From assembly GCA_937929935.1 (NCBI GenBank), contig CALFUL010000011.1, positions 124,001 through 188,000 on the forward strand: a stretch of DNA of 64,000 nt, given 5' to 3'. The DNA comes from an uncultured Flavobacteriaceae bacterium. Its GTDB lineage: Bacteria; Bacteroidota; Bacteroidia; Flavobacteriales; Flavobacteriaceae. Positions 18,247-27,363 of this stretch are shown piece after piece; position 1 is the stretch's first letter, and each line of letters begins with the position of its first letter. The position numbers were made by a program, and so were the translations under genes. Under the pieces are notes generated by a model that saw nothing but the letters and a program-made list of their open reading frames with translations, had not been told where the DNA came from and ran no database searches.

Positions 18247-18762
18247 ATGAGCTTCTTAGATATCATTTTAGGGTTACTTCTTATCTACGGATTATACAAA
18301 GGATTCAAAAACGGACTCTTTGTTGAAATCGCATCTATTGTTGCTTTAATTGCCGGAATCTTTGGCGCCATGCATTTTTCATACATAGCGTCTGATTACC
18401 TTACCGAACATGTGCATTGGAGTGACCGCATAACTACACTGACTTCATTTGTAATTACCTTTATAGTTATTGTTACAGCCGTACATTTTGCCGCAAAACT
18501 ATTGACTAAAATTGCAAATTTTGCCATGCTTGGTTTACTCAATAAAATAGCTGGAGCTCTTTTTGGCGCTTTAAAAGTGGCTATTATTTTAGGTGCTCTT
18601 TTAATCTTTTTTGAACGCGTAAATAATTCTGTTGGTTTGGTAAAAAGTGAAACAATGCAAAACTCTATCCTATATGATCCCGTGAAAGAAATAGGAGCTT
18701 TTATTTTTAACGCTGTTTTGAAAGAGATTGACAAAGACGAAACTACTGAAGAATCATCTTAA
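18247..18762 (+). CDS. CvpA family membrane protein
   Basis: About 171 aa with four membrane helices spread over residues 3-27, 33-49, 62-85 and 98-120 (from the chosen start). CvpA proteins are inner-membrane proteins linked in other bacteria to colicin V export, purine-operon position and envelope stress. ATG 18247 (MSFLDIILGLLLIYG) is chosen; upstream in-frame extension starts only at TTG 18187 and adds a hydrophilic stretch unlike the family. Its last nine bases overlap the convergent dehydratase gene. TATATTTG lies just five bases ahead of the ATG, which is too close for a normal leader. Confidence 0.85.
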   Translation: MSFLDIILGLLLIYGLYKGFKNGLFVEIASIVALIAGIFGAMHFSYIASDYLTEHVHWSDRITTLTSFVITFIVIVTAVHFAAKLLTKIANFAMLGLLNKIAGALFGALKVAIILGALLIFFERVNNSVGLVKSETMQNSILYDPVKEIGAFIFNAVLKEIDKDETTEESS

Positions 18763-19818
18763 AATAAATCCATTTTTCATAGGATCGTTCGGATCAATAC
18801 AAAAGGTATGTTTACCAGTAATGTGAGCCTTACCTTCAACTTGAGGTATCACTGCTTTAAAAGGCCCATAATTTTCTTCAGACACCACTGAACCTTTGAA
18901 AACTGAACCTGTAATACTTTCGATTGCCATCGTTTCTTTAAAATCAATTTCATTTCGCATTTTGTGAATCGCCATTCTTCCTGAAACTCCTGAGCCCGTG
19001 GGGCAACGATCAACTTCGCCTTCTGCAAAAATGCAGACATTCTTGCTGTCAATTCCTGGTTTATCTGAATCGCCAATGAAAATAGTGCCGTATAAAAAAC
19101 TTAAATCCTCTTCAAAAGGATGTAAGATTTCAGCGTCTTGTTGCATTACAGCTCTTTTGATATTCATCCCTTCAGAAATCAAGGGCCGATATGAATCAGT
19201 ACTCAAGTCAAAATCAAAGTTGTTTTTATTCATATCTACATAGGCATAGAAAGCACCTCCGTAAGCCAAATCATAGGTAACTTTTCCTAATCCTTTGACC
19301 TCAACTGTTCTGTCTAAACCTACCACAAAACTAGGCACGCAATGGAATCTCACTCCCGAAACCTTACCATCTTTAACGCTCGCAAAAGCAGTAATTCTAC
19401 CACAAGGAGCGTCAATTTTAAGTTCATTATCGCCTTCATGTACATCAATCCATTTCATTTCAACAGCCAATGTTGTAATGGCTATAATCGCGTGACCACA
19501 CATGGTGCTGTAGCCTTCATTGTGTAAAAAAAGAATGCCAAAATCTCCACTTTCATCATTCGGTGGTACCAAAATACAACCATACATATCAGCGTGCCCG
19601 CGAGGTTCAAACATCAAGGCAGTTCGTAAATAGTCATAATGTTCTTTACAATAACGACGATAGTCTAAAACGGAATTCCCTTTTAACTCCGGAAAGCCAG
19701 AAACAATCACACGCAAGGGTTCGCCACCCGTATGCATATCAATGGTCTTGATTTGCAACCAATCTTTAGGTGGGTTAAAATCTGTTTGCCTCAAGATATT
19801 TTGAAAGGTTTTACTCAT
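18754..19818 (-). CDS. Probable trans-3-hydroxy-L-proline dehydratase (proline racemase family)
   Basis: Proline-racemase-fold enzyme. The first catalytic position is Cys (STMCGHA, residue 107 from the chosen start); the second is Thr in DRCPTGSG (about residue 274). In this family a Cys/Cys or Ser/Cys pair gives racemases and 4-hydroxyproline epimerases, while Cys/Thr marks trans-3-hydroxy-L-proline dehydratase, which forms delta-1-pyrroline-2-carboxylate. ATG 19818 overlaps the upstream reductase stop by eight bases (ATGAGTAA) and is preferred over ATG 19851. Followed by convergent CvpA. Function rests on catalytic pair plus neighbour; an epimerase role is the alternative. Confidence 0.82.
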   Translation of the reverse strand: MSKTFQNILRQTDFNPPKDWLQIKTIDMHTGGEPLRVIVSGFPELKGNSVLDYRRYCKEHYDYLRTALMFEPRGHADMYGCILVPPNDESGDFGILFLHNEGYSTMCGHAIIAITTLAVEMKWIDVHEGDNELKIDAPCGRITAFASVKDGKVSGVRFHCVPSFVVGLDRTVEVKGLGKVTYDLAYGGAFYAYVDMNKNNFDFDLSTDSYRPLISEGMNIKRAVMQQDAEILHPFEEDLSFLYGTIFIGDSDKPGIDSKNVCIFAEGEVDRCPTGSGVSGRMAIHKMRNEIDFKETMAIESITGSVFKGSVVSEENYGPFKAVIPQVEGKAHITGKHTFCIDPNDPMKNGFILR

Positions 19819-20767
19819 TGGTAAATTTGTTGTAATAATAAGTTGCTGCAACTAAATCTTCAAGAGCATGACCAACAGATTTAAACATTGTTATTTCATT
19901 GTCATTAGTTCGCCCCTTTGTTTTATGGGTGCAAAGGGTAAACAAATTTCCTTTAATGTTGTCTTTTGCAAGAGTGCCGGTTTGAAGGGGAATATAAATA
20001 TCGCCACTTTCATTAATTCCGGCAGGGGTGTCTACAAAAACCGACGCTTTTTGTATAACCTCATCATCAGCTTCTCGCATGTCTTTTTTATAGGCTCCGA
20101 CCAAATCAATATGTTGACCAGGTTTCAAATATTTTCCAAAAACCAAAGGCGTTTTCGACAAGGTTGCACATGAAACAATATCAACTTCACTTATTTTTTC
20201 TTCTACTGAAGCAATTGCGATACACTTGAACGCTTCTTCTTTTAGCGCTTCGCAAATTGCCTCTGATTTTTTATTATTTCTACCCCAAACATAAACTGTA
20301 TCAATGGCTCGAACACTTGCATGGGCCCGAATTAGATTGGTAGAAAGGGCGCCAGTACCAATCATTAATAAAGAACGTGCATCTGATTTTGATAAAAATG
20401 AAGATGCCAAAGCTGATGCCGCTGCTGTTCTTTTAACGGTAAGACTCTTTGCTTGAAGTGTTGCTTTCACAACCCCAGTTGTTGCATTCATCAAAATATA
20501 AATAGCTTGAATTGAGGGCAACTCAAAGTGATAATTTTCAGGACTAACAGTGGCTATTTTCACTCCGGCATTTTTTCCTGCATGCCAAGCAGGCATTAAT
20601 AATAGGGTAGAATCTACACCTGTTTCAGGGTTTGTAAAATCATGGTGATGCCGTTGCGGAACAATAATATCGTCTGAAGAAAATCCGATTTTTAGAACCG
20701 AAATCAGTTCTTTAAAATTGGTGTTCGCATTGATAAAATCATCGCTGATTTGAAGGATTGGTTCCAT
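19811..20767 (-). CDS. Ornithine cyclodeaminase family protein, probable delta-1-pyrroline-2-carboxylate reductase
   Basis: 318 aa. The NAD(P)-binding region SLLMIGTGALSTNLIRAHAS (about residues 132-151) and earlier GVKIATVSPENY and TAAASALASSFLSK follow the ornithine cyclodeaminase/mu-crystallin fold. Several members reduce delta-1-pyrroline-2-carboxylate to L-proline. The gene overlaps the start of a trans-3-hydroxyproline dehydratase-type gene, which makes exactly that compound, so the pair would convert trans-3-hydroxy-L-proline to proline. True ornithine cyclodeaminase is less likely for lack of arginine or ornithine genes nearby. Confidence 0.82.
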   Translation of the reverse strand: MEPILQISDDFINANTNFKELISVLKIGFSSDDIIVPQRHHHDFTNPETGVDSTLLLMPAWHAGKNAGVKIATVSPENYHFELPSIQAIYILMNATTGVVKATLQAKSLTVKRTAAASALASSFLSKSDARSLLMIGTGALSTNLIRAHASVRAIDTVYVWGRNNKKSEAICEALKEEAFKCIAIASVEEKISEVDIVSCATLSKTPLVFGKYLKPGQHIDLVGAYKKDMREADDEVIQKASVFVDTPAGINESGDIYIPLQTGTLAKDNIKGNLFTLCTHKTKGRTNDNEITMFKSVGHALEDLVAATYYYNKFTNE

Positions 20768-20851
20768 ATTCTAAAAATATGGAAATAAAGATTAGAAGCA
20801 ATTATTTCATTAAAGCTTTAAAGAAAATCTTTAACTAATACACACCCCGGC

Positions 20852-20880
20852 AAAGCCACCCCTCCTAAGAGGAGAATACC
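20852..20880. repeat. REP-like GC-rich palindrome, copy 5
   Basis: CCCCTCCTAAGAGGAG with an AAAGCCA lead, in the 158-base gap before the macroglobulin stop. Shorter arms than the other copies. Confidence 0.6.
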
Positions 20881-20925
20881 TAAATTAAATTTTTCACGAA
20901 ACTGAGCATCCAACACTGGACAAAT

Positions 20926-23900
20926 TTATTGCACCACCTCAACCCATTGGCCTTTTGTTCGAACCATATAGTCATCATCATACATGGCTTCAGCTTGAAT
21001 GCCTGGCAGGTAATACTTTCCTAAATAAGAAGCATTCAGCAAAATTCGAAACGTTTTCGTTTCATTTTTCTTCATATTAAAATAGAAATTTGCACGATCA
21101 TCTCTTAAATCAGTATGGGCAACTTGATTTTCTGCAAAACTTCCAAAATCAGTAAAGCGTGTATTTACAATTTCCCATCCGCTCGGAAAAATTTCGGTCA
21201 GGGCCATATCTTTCAAACCATTTGATGTTGTATTTGTCAAGGTAACTTCAGCAACGAAATCTGTTCCCTGAGAAATCTTAGTTGGATCCATTTTTGAGCC
21301 ATTTCTTCCTTTAAAAACCATTGTTGCAGACAGGTTCTTTTGCACAATTTTTTCTTTACCAACGGGTAAAATTCCACTGTTTACGATACTCACATACACA
21401 GTACTATTTTCATGGTTTTTAAGTGTCACACTATTGCTTCCCTTTTTAATTTCAATAGGTCTGCTGGCAAGTGTTTTCTTGGTACTTACATTATCAGAAC
21501 TACCATTGATGGTTATACTAGTTTTGATTCCTTTTCCGCCAATCATTTCAGCAAATTTGGCCATTGCCATCAAACTATATGATGCACTTTGGGTGCTCAT
21601 ATATCTTTTGTCTGATAGATTTTTAGCAATTATCTTAGCTAATTCTTGCGCTTTTACGTTGTCTTGTAGTAATACATAGGTTTCTAAAGCCATGGCTCTA
21701 TTTCTATCAGCTGAGCCATAGGTATAATAGTAGTATTTGTTATTCTGTACCTCTAAACTAGCCGTGCTTAAAATTTTCTTCGCGACATTGGCTTGCCCTA
21801 TACTAGCATATGCTGCTGCCAAACGAAATTTTCCTTCATTTGAAACATCTGAGCTTTCACGCAAACGGTTCATACTTGCAACATCAGCGTTACCAGAAAG
21901 AGCCAACGTATATAATCTATACGCCTGTGCCAAATCTGAATTCTGTTCAGAGCGCCATTGTTTTGCTACGTTTTGTTGGTATTTTATCCAGCTTGATTTA
22001 AAACCAATTGGCAAAACATACCCTTTCTTTTCAGCTTCTAATAAGAAGTGCCCAGCATAGGTTGTTCCCCAATCGTTAACATAATTTTGACCTGGCCAAT
22101 AAGAGAAGCCGCCATTTGGGTTTTGAAACCCACCTAATCGCTTAATGCCTCTATCAATATTTTGCTGAATACGCTTCTTCTTGTTTGCCTCTAGATCAAA
22201 AATATCTGATAAATATAACTGCGGAAATGCTCCCGAAGTCGTTTGTTCAACACAACCATGTGGATAGCGAATCAAATACTTCATTCGCCCATTAAAATTC
22301 ATCGGCGGCAAAGTTGAGAATTCTATTTCTGCGGAATTGCTTCCCGCGATTCCGAAGGTTTCTAGATTTATAGTTTGACTTCCGTTAGCATCAAGAATAA
22401 TATCTTTTACTTCGGATGTTATCGGATTCGGATTCACCACATCTATGGGAATTTCAAAAGAAGCTGTTTCGCCTCCGCCGGAAGCTTCAACAACCACATT
22501 GCCAATTCCTGAGAAATCAGAAACATTTAATTGAAAGTATGCCATCTTTTCATCAGGTTGCGCAAAACTCAACTTTTGTGTTTGCTCACCTACGATCGTA
22601 AATGCTTTGTCTTGTTTGATTTTCAAGGTCACATTTTTAACCTTTTTTTCCATCGCAAAAACAGTAACTGGAAGCGTCACTTTCTCACCCGGAGTAATCT
22701 TACGAGGCAATGATGCTAATATCATTAGCGGTTTACGAACAGGTGTTGTCTTTTCAACTTGCCCATAGGCTTCGGTTTCATTATCAGCTGCAACAATCAT
22801 TGTGCGTACAGAACCTACATATTTCGGAATTTTAATTTTATGCGTTTTGGTTTCGCCATCCTTTAGGCTAAACGGACCAATATGCACCACCATGGGTTCA
22901 AAACGGTTCGCTTTTTTGTTTTTAGCGCCAGCCAATTCGCCATCACCACCAATGGCAAATACTTGGTCAATTCGACCACCGAATGCACCAATCACATCAT
23001 CATAAACATCCCAAGTTTTGACTCCTAAGGCTTCTTTAGCGTAAAATGTATTCCACGGATTTGGCGTTTTGAAACGAGTCAAATCTAATAAGCCCTCATC
23101 AACAATGGCTAAACTATAGGTCATCGCCTTACCTTGTTTCTCGTTAACTTTTACCGTAATCGTTTCTTCAGGACGTAAAACATCTGGCATTGAAACCGCA
23201 GGTTCTAATTTGGTATTCTTGTCTTCTACACTGATGCCTGTGATCCCATACATTCGTATAGGAGAGTCATTCTTAGTTGAAGCATGTGGTTGCAGCAATG
23301 AAATATTTATAAACACATTAGGCGTATATAATTCAGAAATTGGCAACTGAAATTTAGTCTCACCTTCAACGGTTTCAACCCACATAGATTCTAAAACCTC
23401 ACTACCATTTTCAACAGTGACCAAAGCCCTGCCACCAAATGAACTCGGAAACGTAACCGTTGCCGTTTCGCTAACATTATAGGTTTCTTTATCCGTAGAA
23501 AAAACTAACATTGTTGCCGCAGAAGGGTCTCCTTTTCTAGATTTCCCTGCCCATCCTGGCCAGTCGATGTAAATAGTTTTACCTGTAGCGTGGCCTCCGT
23601 TTGGGTCTTCAACGCGTACCAAATACCTTCCCCAATCAGGATATTTTAATTCAAATTCAAAACTTCCTTTTCCGTTGGTGTTGGTACTTACTGTTTTTTC
23701 AAAAATTAAATTTCGATAATTACTACTGCTATATGATGAAAGGTTATCAGATGAGGTATCCCACCACCATCTCCAATTAACTTTATAAACCGCTACTTTT
23801 AAGTTTTTAGTGGCCTTTGCTTTTCCATTTTCATCTACCGAAACCAACTCAAATTTGTGTTTCACATCAGTTAAAAGCATTCCTCTAGTCTTATCTCCTT

Positions 23901-26445
23901 TAGGAGCATTCAAACCAATGTAAGTGCTGTAAGGAGAATACTTTTTCGTGAATACATCAGTACTGAAGTCCCCACCGTTTTCATAAACTTTAGTAATGAA
24001 AGCTGCATTGAGCATACCTGGTGCTTTGCTGGTCAACTGCGGATTGATACTAAAATTGGCTTTCCCCTCAGCATCAACTTTGCCGTCAAAAACAACTTGA
24101 TCTTCAGAAGAGAAACGGCGGCTTGGGTCATCAAAAATATAGCCCGGAAAAGTATCAAAACTTGTTCTTGCCGGATTGAATTTAGCTGTAATATCAGTTT
24201 TTAGGTTTTTAGCAATTGCCCCATGTAACCAGTTTACTGTCATGTTACCTGTAATGGGTTTTGAACCGTTTAGAATTTCAGCATCAAAGTCCGTTTTAAT
24301 CTTTAAACGATTAGGTTTTATGGTTTCAATCTTTAGTGTTTTTGAAAAAGAAGCCCCCCCTACAATAACCTTAGCTAACCAATTTCCGGTTGGTGCATCA
24401 TCATCTGTTTTGAAATCAAAATGGAAGAAATTATTAAGCCCGTTTATTGATACTTCGCGATGCACCACTTTGTTATAAGGATCTAGCACCTCAAATTTTA
24501 CAGGATGACCTGTTGGTAGCTTATTCGCAATATCATTTAACATGAAGGATAAGAAAACCTTATCTCCTGGTCGCCAAACCCCTCGTTCAGCAAAAATGAA
24601 ACCTTTAAGTCCCTTTTTTAACTGAGTACCTGAGACATTAAATTTACTGACTGATAAGGCATTGCCATCATTTAGTTTGATGTAATTTTTTTGACCATTA
24701 AATTCAGCAATCGCAAAAAAGGCTTCTTTATCCGCATCATAAATAGCAGTGCCATCTGTATCTGTAGAAATCGATCCTAATGCTTGTTGCTGATAATTAT
24801 AAAAAGTGATTTTGGTTCCCGCTATGGGTTTGGTGTTCAAAATATCGTTTACTGCTACAAAGTAGCTTTTATTAATACCTCTTTTAATGATAACCCCTAA
24901 ATCGGTTGCTAAAACATTAGCACCTATTCTCTTATTGTTGTAATACGAGTAATCACATGGGTTGTCACGCTCATTCCAATTGTAATCATAGTTTCCGTAA
25001 CTGTTGTAATAATTTTGAGTTCCATCCCAATAACTGTTTTCTAATTCTTGATCGAAATCTTCTTCATTTTCTTCAGTATCATCAATATTGGAGCTCTCGC
25101 ATTTATAAGTACTATAGCTAGGTCGAAAATTGAATTCAACCCGATACATGGCACCAATTTCTGGAGAAATCATAGCGCTTAAATCAATGGCATGGGCGGA
25201 CCATTTGCCATTGTTTGTAGAAACATTATTTTGAAGCACTATCTTTTTTCTTACTATGGGCCTTGCAACTCTTCGCAAATTAGAATTACCACTAATGTTA
25301 TTGGTTTGTAAAAATTGAAGAATGTTGTTTTCATAAATCTTAAACACCGATACATCAACTGCTTTTAGGTTTACAGCTTCAAAATTAATTTTCAGATTAT
25401 TTGAAGAAGGTAAAATGGTACCGTTAGACAATAATTTTATCTGTGGTCTGAGTTGTTCAAAAGCAAGGTATTGTTCAAACTTAGTTTTCAGTTTATACCC
25501 GTCTTCACTTTGAATTCCTTGTAAAACTTCCAATTTTGCAGAACCTTTTAATTCTGTTGATGGATATAGTTTTAAAGTGTTACCTTCAATTGCATATTTT
25601 GGTTTTGTTACACCTTCTAGAAGAACTAACCCTTTGAAATTTTGTTCTTTTTTTATAGGGTCAGAAAAGTTAATTAAAACGGTTTGACTTTCTCCAGTTT
25701 CAATTGAGGCCTCTAGAATAGAGAAGTTATTCTTACCCGCAATTTTGAAGGTGTTTTTGCCTGAACTTTCAATGTCAAATTTTGATCCGTTCCAAGAAAT
25801 TTCTAGTTCTGAATCTTCATCAAACCTTTGAATGCTATCAATTTTAAATTGAAATTGAGTGCCTTTTTCTATGGCATCATCGAATTTTACTTTTACTGAT
25901 TTTCCTTGATGTTTAACCGTTAAGAGTTGTTTTGCTGTTTCTAAAGAAAGCACGTCAGAAGCTCTTAACTGCCCGTTAATATATTGCCTATTTTTAGAAT
26001 ATGATTTTACCGCATCAGTATAAACATTGAATTGTTGTTCAAGTGTTCTAATTCTAAAACTCATTACTTTTAATTCTTCTGGTACATCTTGTACCAATTC
26101 AGAAAGGGCGAATTCAAAAAAATATTCTGTGTTTTGTTTGAGTCTCTGTTCTGGAATAAAGGCTAATGTTCTGTTATTTAAAGCAACAACTTTTCCTTTT
26201 ACCTTTGGCGAAATTTTTAATAAATCTGAACCTAATTCGTCGCCATTACTCCATGATTCAATAGGCGTATTCAAAACAATTCGAATATCACTTTTAGCCG
26301 AAATAATTCCGTTTGAAACTTCAGAAATATATTCTTGATAGCTATTTAGGTTTTCGAAATCATCTTTTGTAGTTTCTTTCTTTGTGTTGCATCCTGCTAT
26401 TATGAATAGTAAAATGAATATAATTGGAAAAGGCGTTAGCTTCAT
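20926..26445 (-). CDS. Alpha-2-macroglobulin family lipoprotein with thioester
   Basis: Giant 1839-residue periplasmic lipoprotein (lipobox IIAGC, Cys19) of the bacterial alpha-2-macroglobulin type. Such proteins are thought to trap proteases from rivals through a thioester, guarding the cell when the envelope is damaged. Repeated MG-type beta domains fill residues 40-1000; a bait-region/A2M core follows, and the thioester C-V-E-Q is at 1398-1401 (YPHGCVEQTT), then an alpha-alpha toroid. The C-terminal MG domain ends at 1839. Bacterial homologues are often beside pbpC, and pbpC lies 3.5 kb downstream here. Divergent CAP gene is 272 bases away; no strong promoter was seen there. Confidence 0.92.
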   Translation of the reverse strand: MKLTPFPIIFILLFIIAGCNTKKETTKDDFENLNSYQEYISEVSNGIISAKSDIRIVLNTPIESWSNGDELGSDLLKISPKVKGKVVALNNRTLAFIPEQRLKQNTEYFFEFALSELVQDVPEELKVMSFRIRTLEQQFNVYTDAVKSYSKNRQYINGQLRASDVLSLETAKQLLTVKHQGKSVKVKFDDAIEKGTQFQFKIDSIQRFDEDSELEISWNGSKFDIESSGKNTFKIAGKNNFSILEASIETGESQTVLINFSDPIKKEQNFKGLVLLEGVTKPKYAIEGNTLKLYPSTELKGSAKLEVLQGIQSEDGYKLKTKFEQYLAFEQLRPQIKLLSNGTILPSSNNLKINFEAVNLKAVDVSVFKIYENNILQFLQTNNISGNSNLRRVARPIVRKKIVLQNNVSTNNGKWSAHAIDLSAMISPEIGAMYRVEFNFRPSYSTYKCESSNIDDTEENEEDFDQELENSYWDGTQNYYNSYGNYDYNWNERDNPCDYSYYNNKRIGANVLATDLGVIIKRGINKSYFVAVNDILNTKPIAGTKITFYNYQQQALGSISTDTDGTAIYDADKEAFFAIAEFNGQKNYIKLNDGNALSVSKFNVSGTQLKKGLKGFIFAERGVWRPGDKVFLSFMLNDIANKLPTGHPVKFEVLDPYNKVVHREVSINGLNNFFHFDFKTDDDAPTGNWLAKVIVGGASFSKTLKIETIKPNRLKIKTDFDAEILNGSKPITGNMTVNWLHGAIAKNLKTDITAKFNPARTSFDTFPGYIFDDPSRRFSSEDQVVFDGKVDAEGKANFSINPQLTSKAPGMLNAAFITKVYENGGDFSTDVFTKKYSPYSTYIGLNAPKGDKTRGMLLTDVKHKFELVSVDENGKAKATKNLKVAVYKVNWRWWWDTSSDNLSSYSSSNYRNLIFEKTVSTNTNGKGSFEFELKYPDWGRYLVRVEDPNGGHATGKTIYIDWPGWAGKSRKGDPSAATMLVFSTDKETYNVSETATVTFPSSFGGRALVTVENGSEVLESMWVETVEGETKFQLPISELYTPNVFINISLLQPHASTKNDSPIRMYGITGISVEDKNTKLEPAVSMPDVLRPEETITVKVNEKQGKAMTYSLAIVDEGLLDLTRFKTPNPWNTFYAKEALGVKTWDVYDDVIGAFGGRIDQVFAIGGDGELAGAKNKKANRFEPMVVHIGPFSLKDGETKTHKIKIPKYVGSVRTMIVAADNETEAYGQVEKTTPVRKPLMILASLPRKITPGEKVTLPVTVFAMEKKVKNVTLKIKQDKAFTIVGEQTQKLSFAQPDEKMAYFQLNVSDFSGIGNVVVEASGGGETASFEIPIDVVNPNPITSEVKDIILDANGSQTINLETFGIAGSNSAEIEFSTLPPMNFNGRMKYLIRYPHGCVEQTTSGAFPQLYLSDIFDLEANKKKRIQQNIDRGIKRLGGFQNPNGGFSYWPGQNYVNDWGTTYAGHFLLEAEKKGYVLPIGFKSSWIKYQQNVAKQWRSEQNSDLAQAYRLYTLALSGNADVASMNRLRESSDVSNEGKFRLAAAYASIGQANVAKKILSTASLEVQNNKYYYYTYGSADRNRAMALETYVLLQDNVKAQELAKIIAKNLSDKRYMSTQSASYSLMAMAKFAEMIGGKGIKTSITINGSSDNVSTKKTLASRPIEIKKGSNSVTLKNHENSTVYVSIVNSGILPVGKEKIVQKNLSATMVFKGRNGSKMDPTKISQGTDFVAEVTLTNTTSNGLKDMALTEIFPSGWEIVNTRFTDFGSFAENQVAHTDLRDDRANFYFNMKKNETKTFRILLNASYLGKYYLPGIQAEAMYDDDYMVRTKGQWVEVVQ

Positions 26446-26717
26446 CTGAATTATGTTTTTTATAAAAGTAAAAAGGTCTGTTATTTAAAACAAGATAAAT
26501 TAGTTTCAAAGATGTATAAAGCGTCTCAATTGTTCAAAATTAACGAACCTCATGAAGTATCTCGAAGTTATTGACGGTTTATCGAAAATGTTAGAATGCC
26601 TCCTATTTCGTCACTATCATTACACATGCTAATAACCCAAAATTAGCGGTGAGAACACACCAACCCCTTTCTTCCTAACCTACTGCTGTAGAATACCTAC
26701 TTGTAAAGAACACAGGT

Positions 26718-27206
26718 ATGAAAATGATTAAATCACAAATCGTGATGGTTCTAGTTGTGTGTATGTTTTATTCATGCACCAAAGAAACCAGCAGTATAGA
26801 AGAGCTTTCGAATATTTCGAAAGCTGAAAATGTAGTAGCTATTGAACAAGAAGTTCTAACAATTGTCAATAGCCACAGAATTGGTATTGATAAATCTGAG
26901 CTAGAATATAGTGAAGTAGCGTACGAGTATGCCAACCAACATAATGATTATCAGATTTCAAAAGGATCAATTAATCATGACAACTTTAGTTCAAGAGCTT
27001 CAAAAATTTCTGAATTAGCAGAAGCAGAGCTAGTGGCAGAAAATGTTGCAAAAGATTTTAACACTGCAGAAGGTGCTTTTCAAGCTTGGTATGAAAGTTC
27101 AAGTCATAAAAGCACAATGGAAGGCGATTTCACACACACCGCCGTTAGTGTAAAAGTTAATGACAATGGAAAGTTATACTTTACTCAGATTTTCTTTAGA
27201 AAGTAA
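26718..27206 (+). CDS. CAP (SCP/PR1) domain lipoprotein
   Basis: 162 aa lipoprotein (MFYSCTKE, Cys20). From about residue 50 it has the CAP core: a helix with YEYANQHNDYQISKGSINHD, the FSSRASKISELAEAELVAEN segment, then AFQAWYESSSHKSTMEGDFT and a final strand FTQIFF. His at INHD and SSHKS, with the Glu in AELVAEN, occupy the usual CAP-cavity positions. Bacterial CAP proteins bind wall or lipid ligands or act as proteases; role here unknown. A clear terminator follows at 27228. Confidence 0.85.
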   Translation: MKMIKSQIVMVLVVCMFYSCTKETSSIEELSNISKAENVVAIEQEVLTIVNSHRIGIDKSELEYSEVAYEYANQHNDYQISKGSINHDNFSSRASKISELAEAELVAENVAKDFNTAEGAFQAWYESSSHKSTMEGDFTHTAVSVKVNDNGKLYFTQIFFRK

Positions 27207-27227
27207 AATCGGGCTCAAAACGTATTT

Positions 27228-27262
27228 AAACCACCTATAATTATTTGTAGGTGGTTTTTTAT
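27228..27262 (+). terminator. Rho-independent terminator after CAP gene
   Basis: AAACCACCTA (27228-27237) pairs with TAGGTGGTTT (27248-27257) across a 10-base loop, followed by a T-run. Confidence 0.85.
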
Positions 27263-27318
27263 TTTGTCTAAATGAATTGAAAAACACCTCTTGACATTTT
27301 ATATCATTTCATTATTCG

Positions 27319-27326
27319 TAGTTTTG
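27319..27326 (+). promoter_or_regulatory. Candidate -7 box for ALDH7 gene
   Basis: TAGTTTTG fits TAnnTTTG, 37 bases before the ATG at 27364. TTGACA at 27291 could be the -33 contact but sits about 25 bases upstream, slightly far. Confidence 0.45.
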
Positions 27327-27363
27327 TCACATACTTAACTATTCGAATACAAAAAGTTATATA

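Noticed and set aside
26446..26717. Possible gene or promoter in the gap before the CAP lipoprotein
   Set aside because: Only a very short frame from the ATG near 26511 and a CATCTTTG one base off the promoter box were found; neither is convincing.
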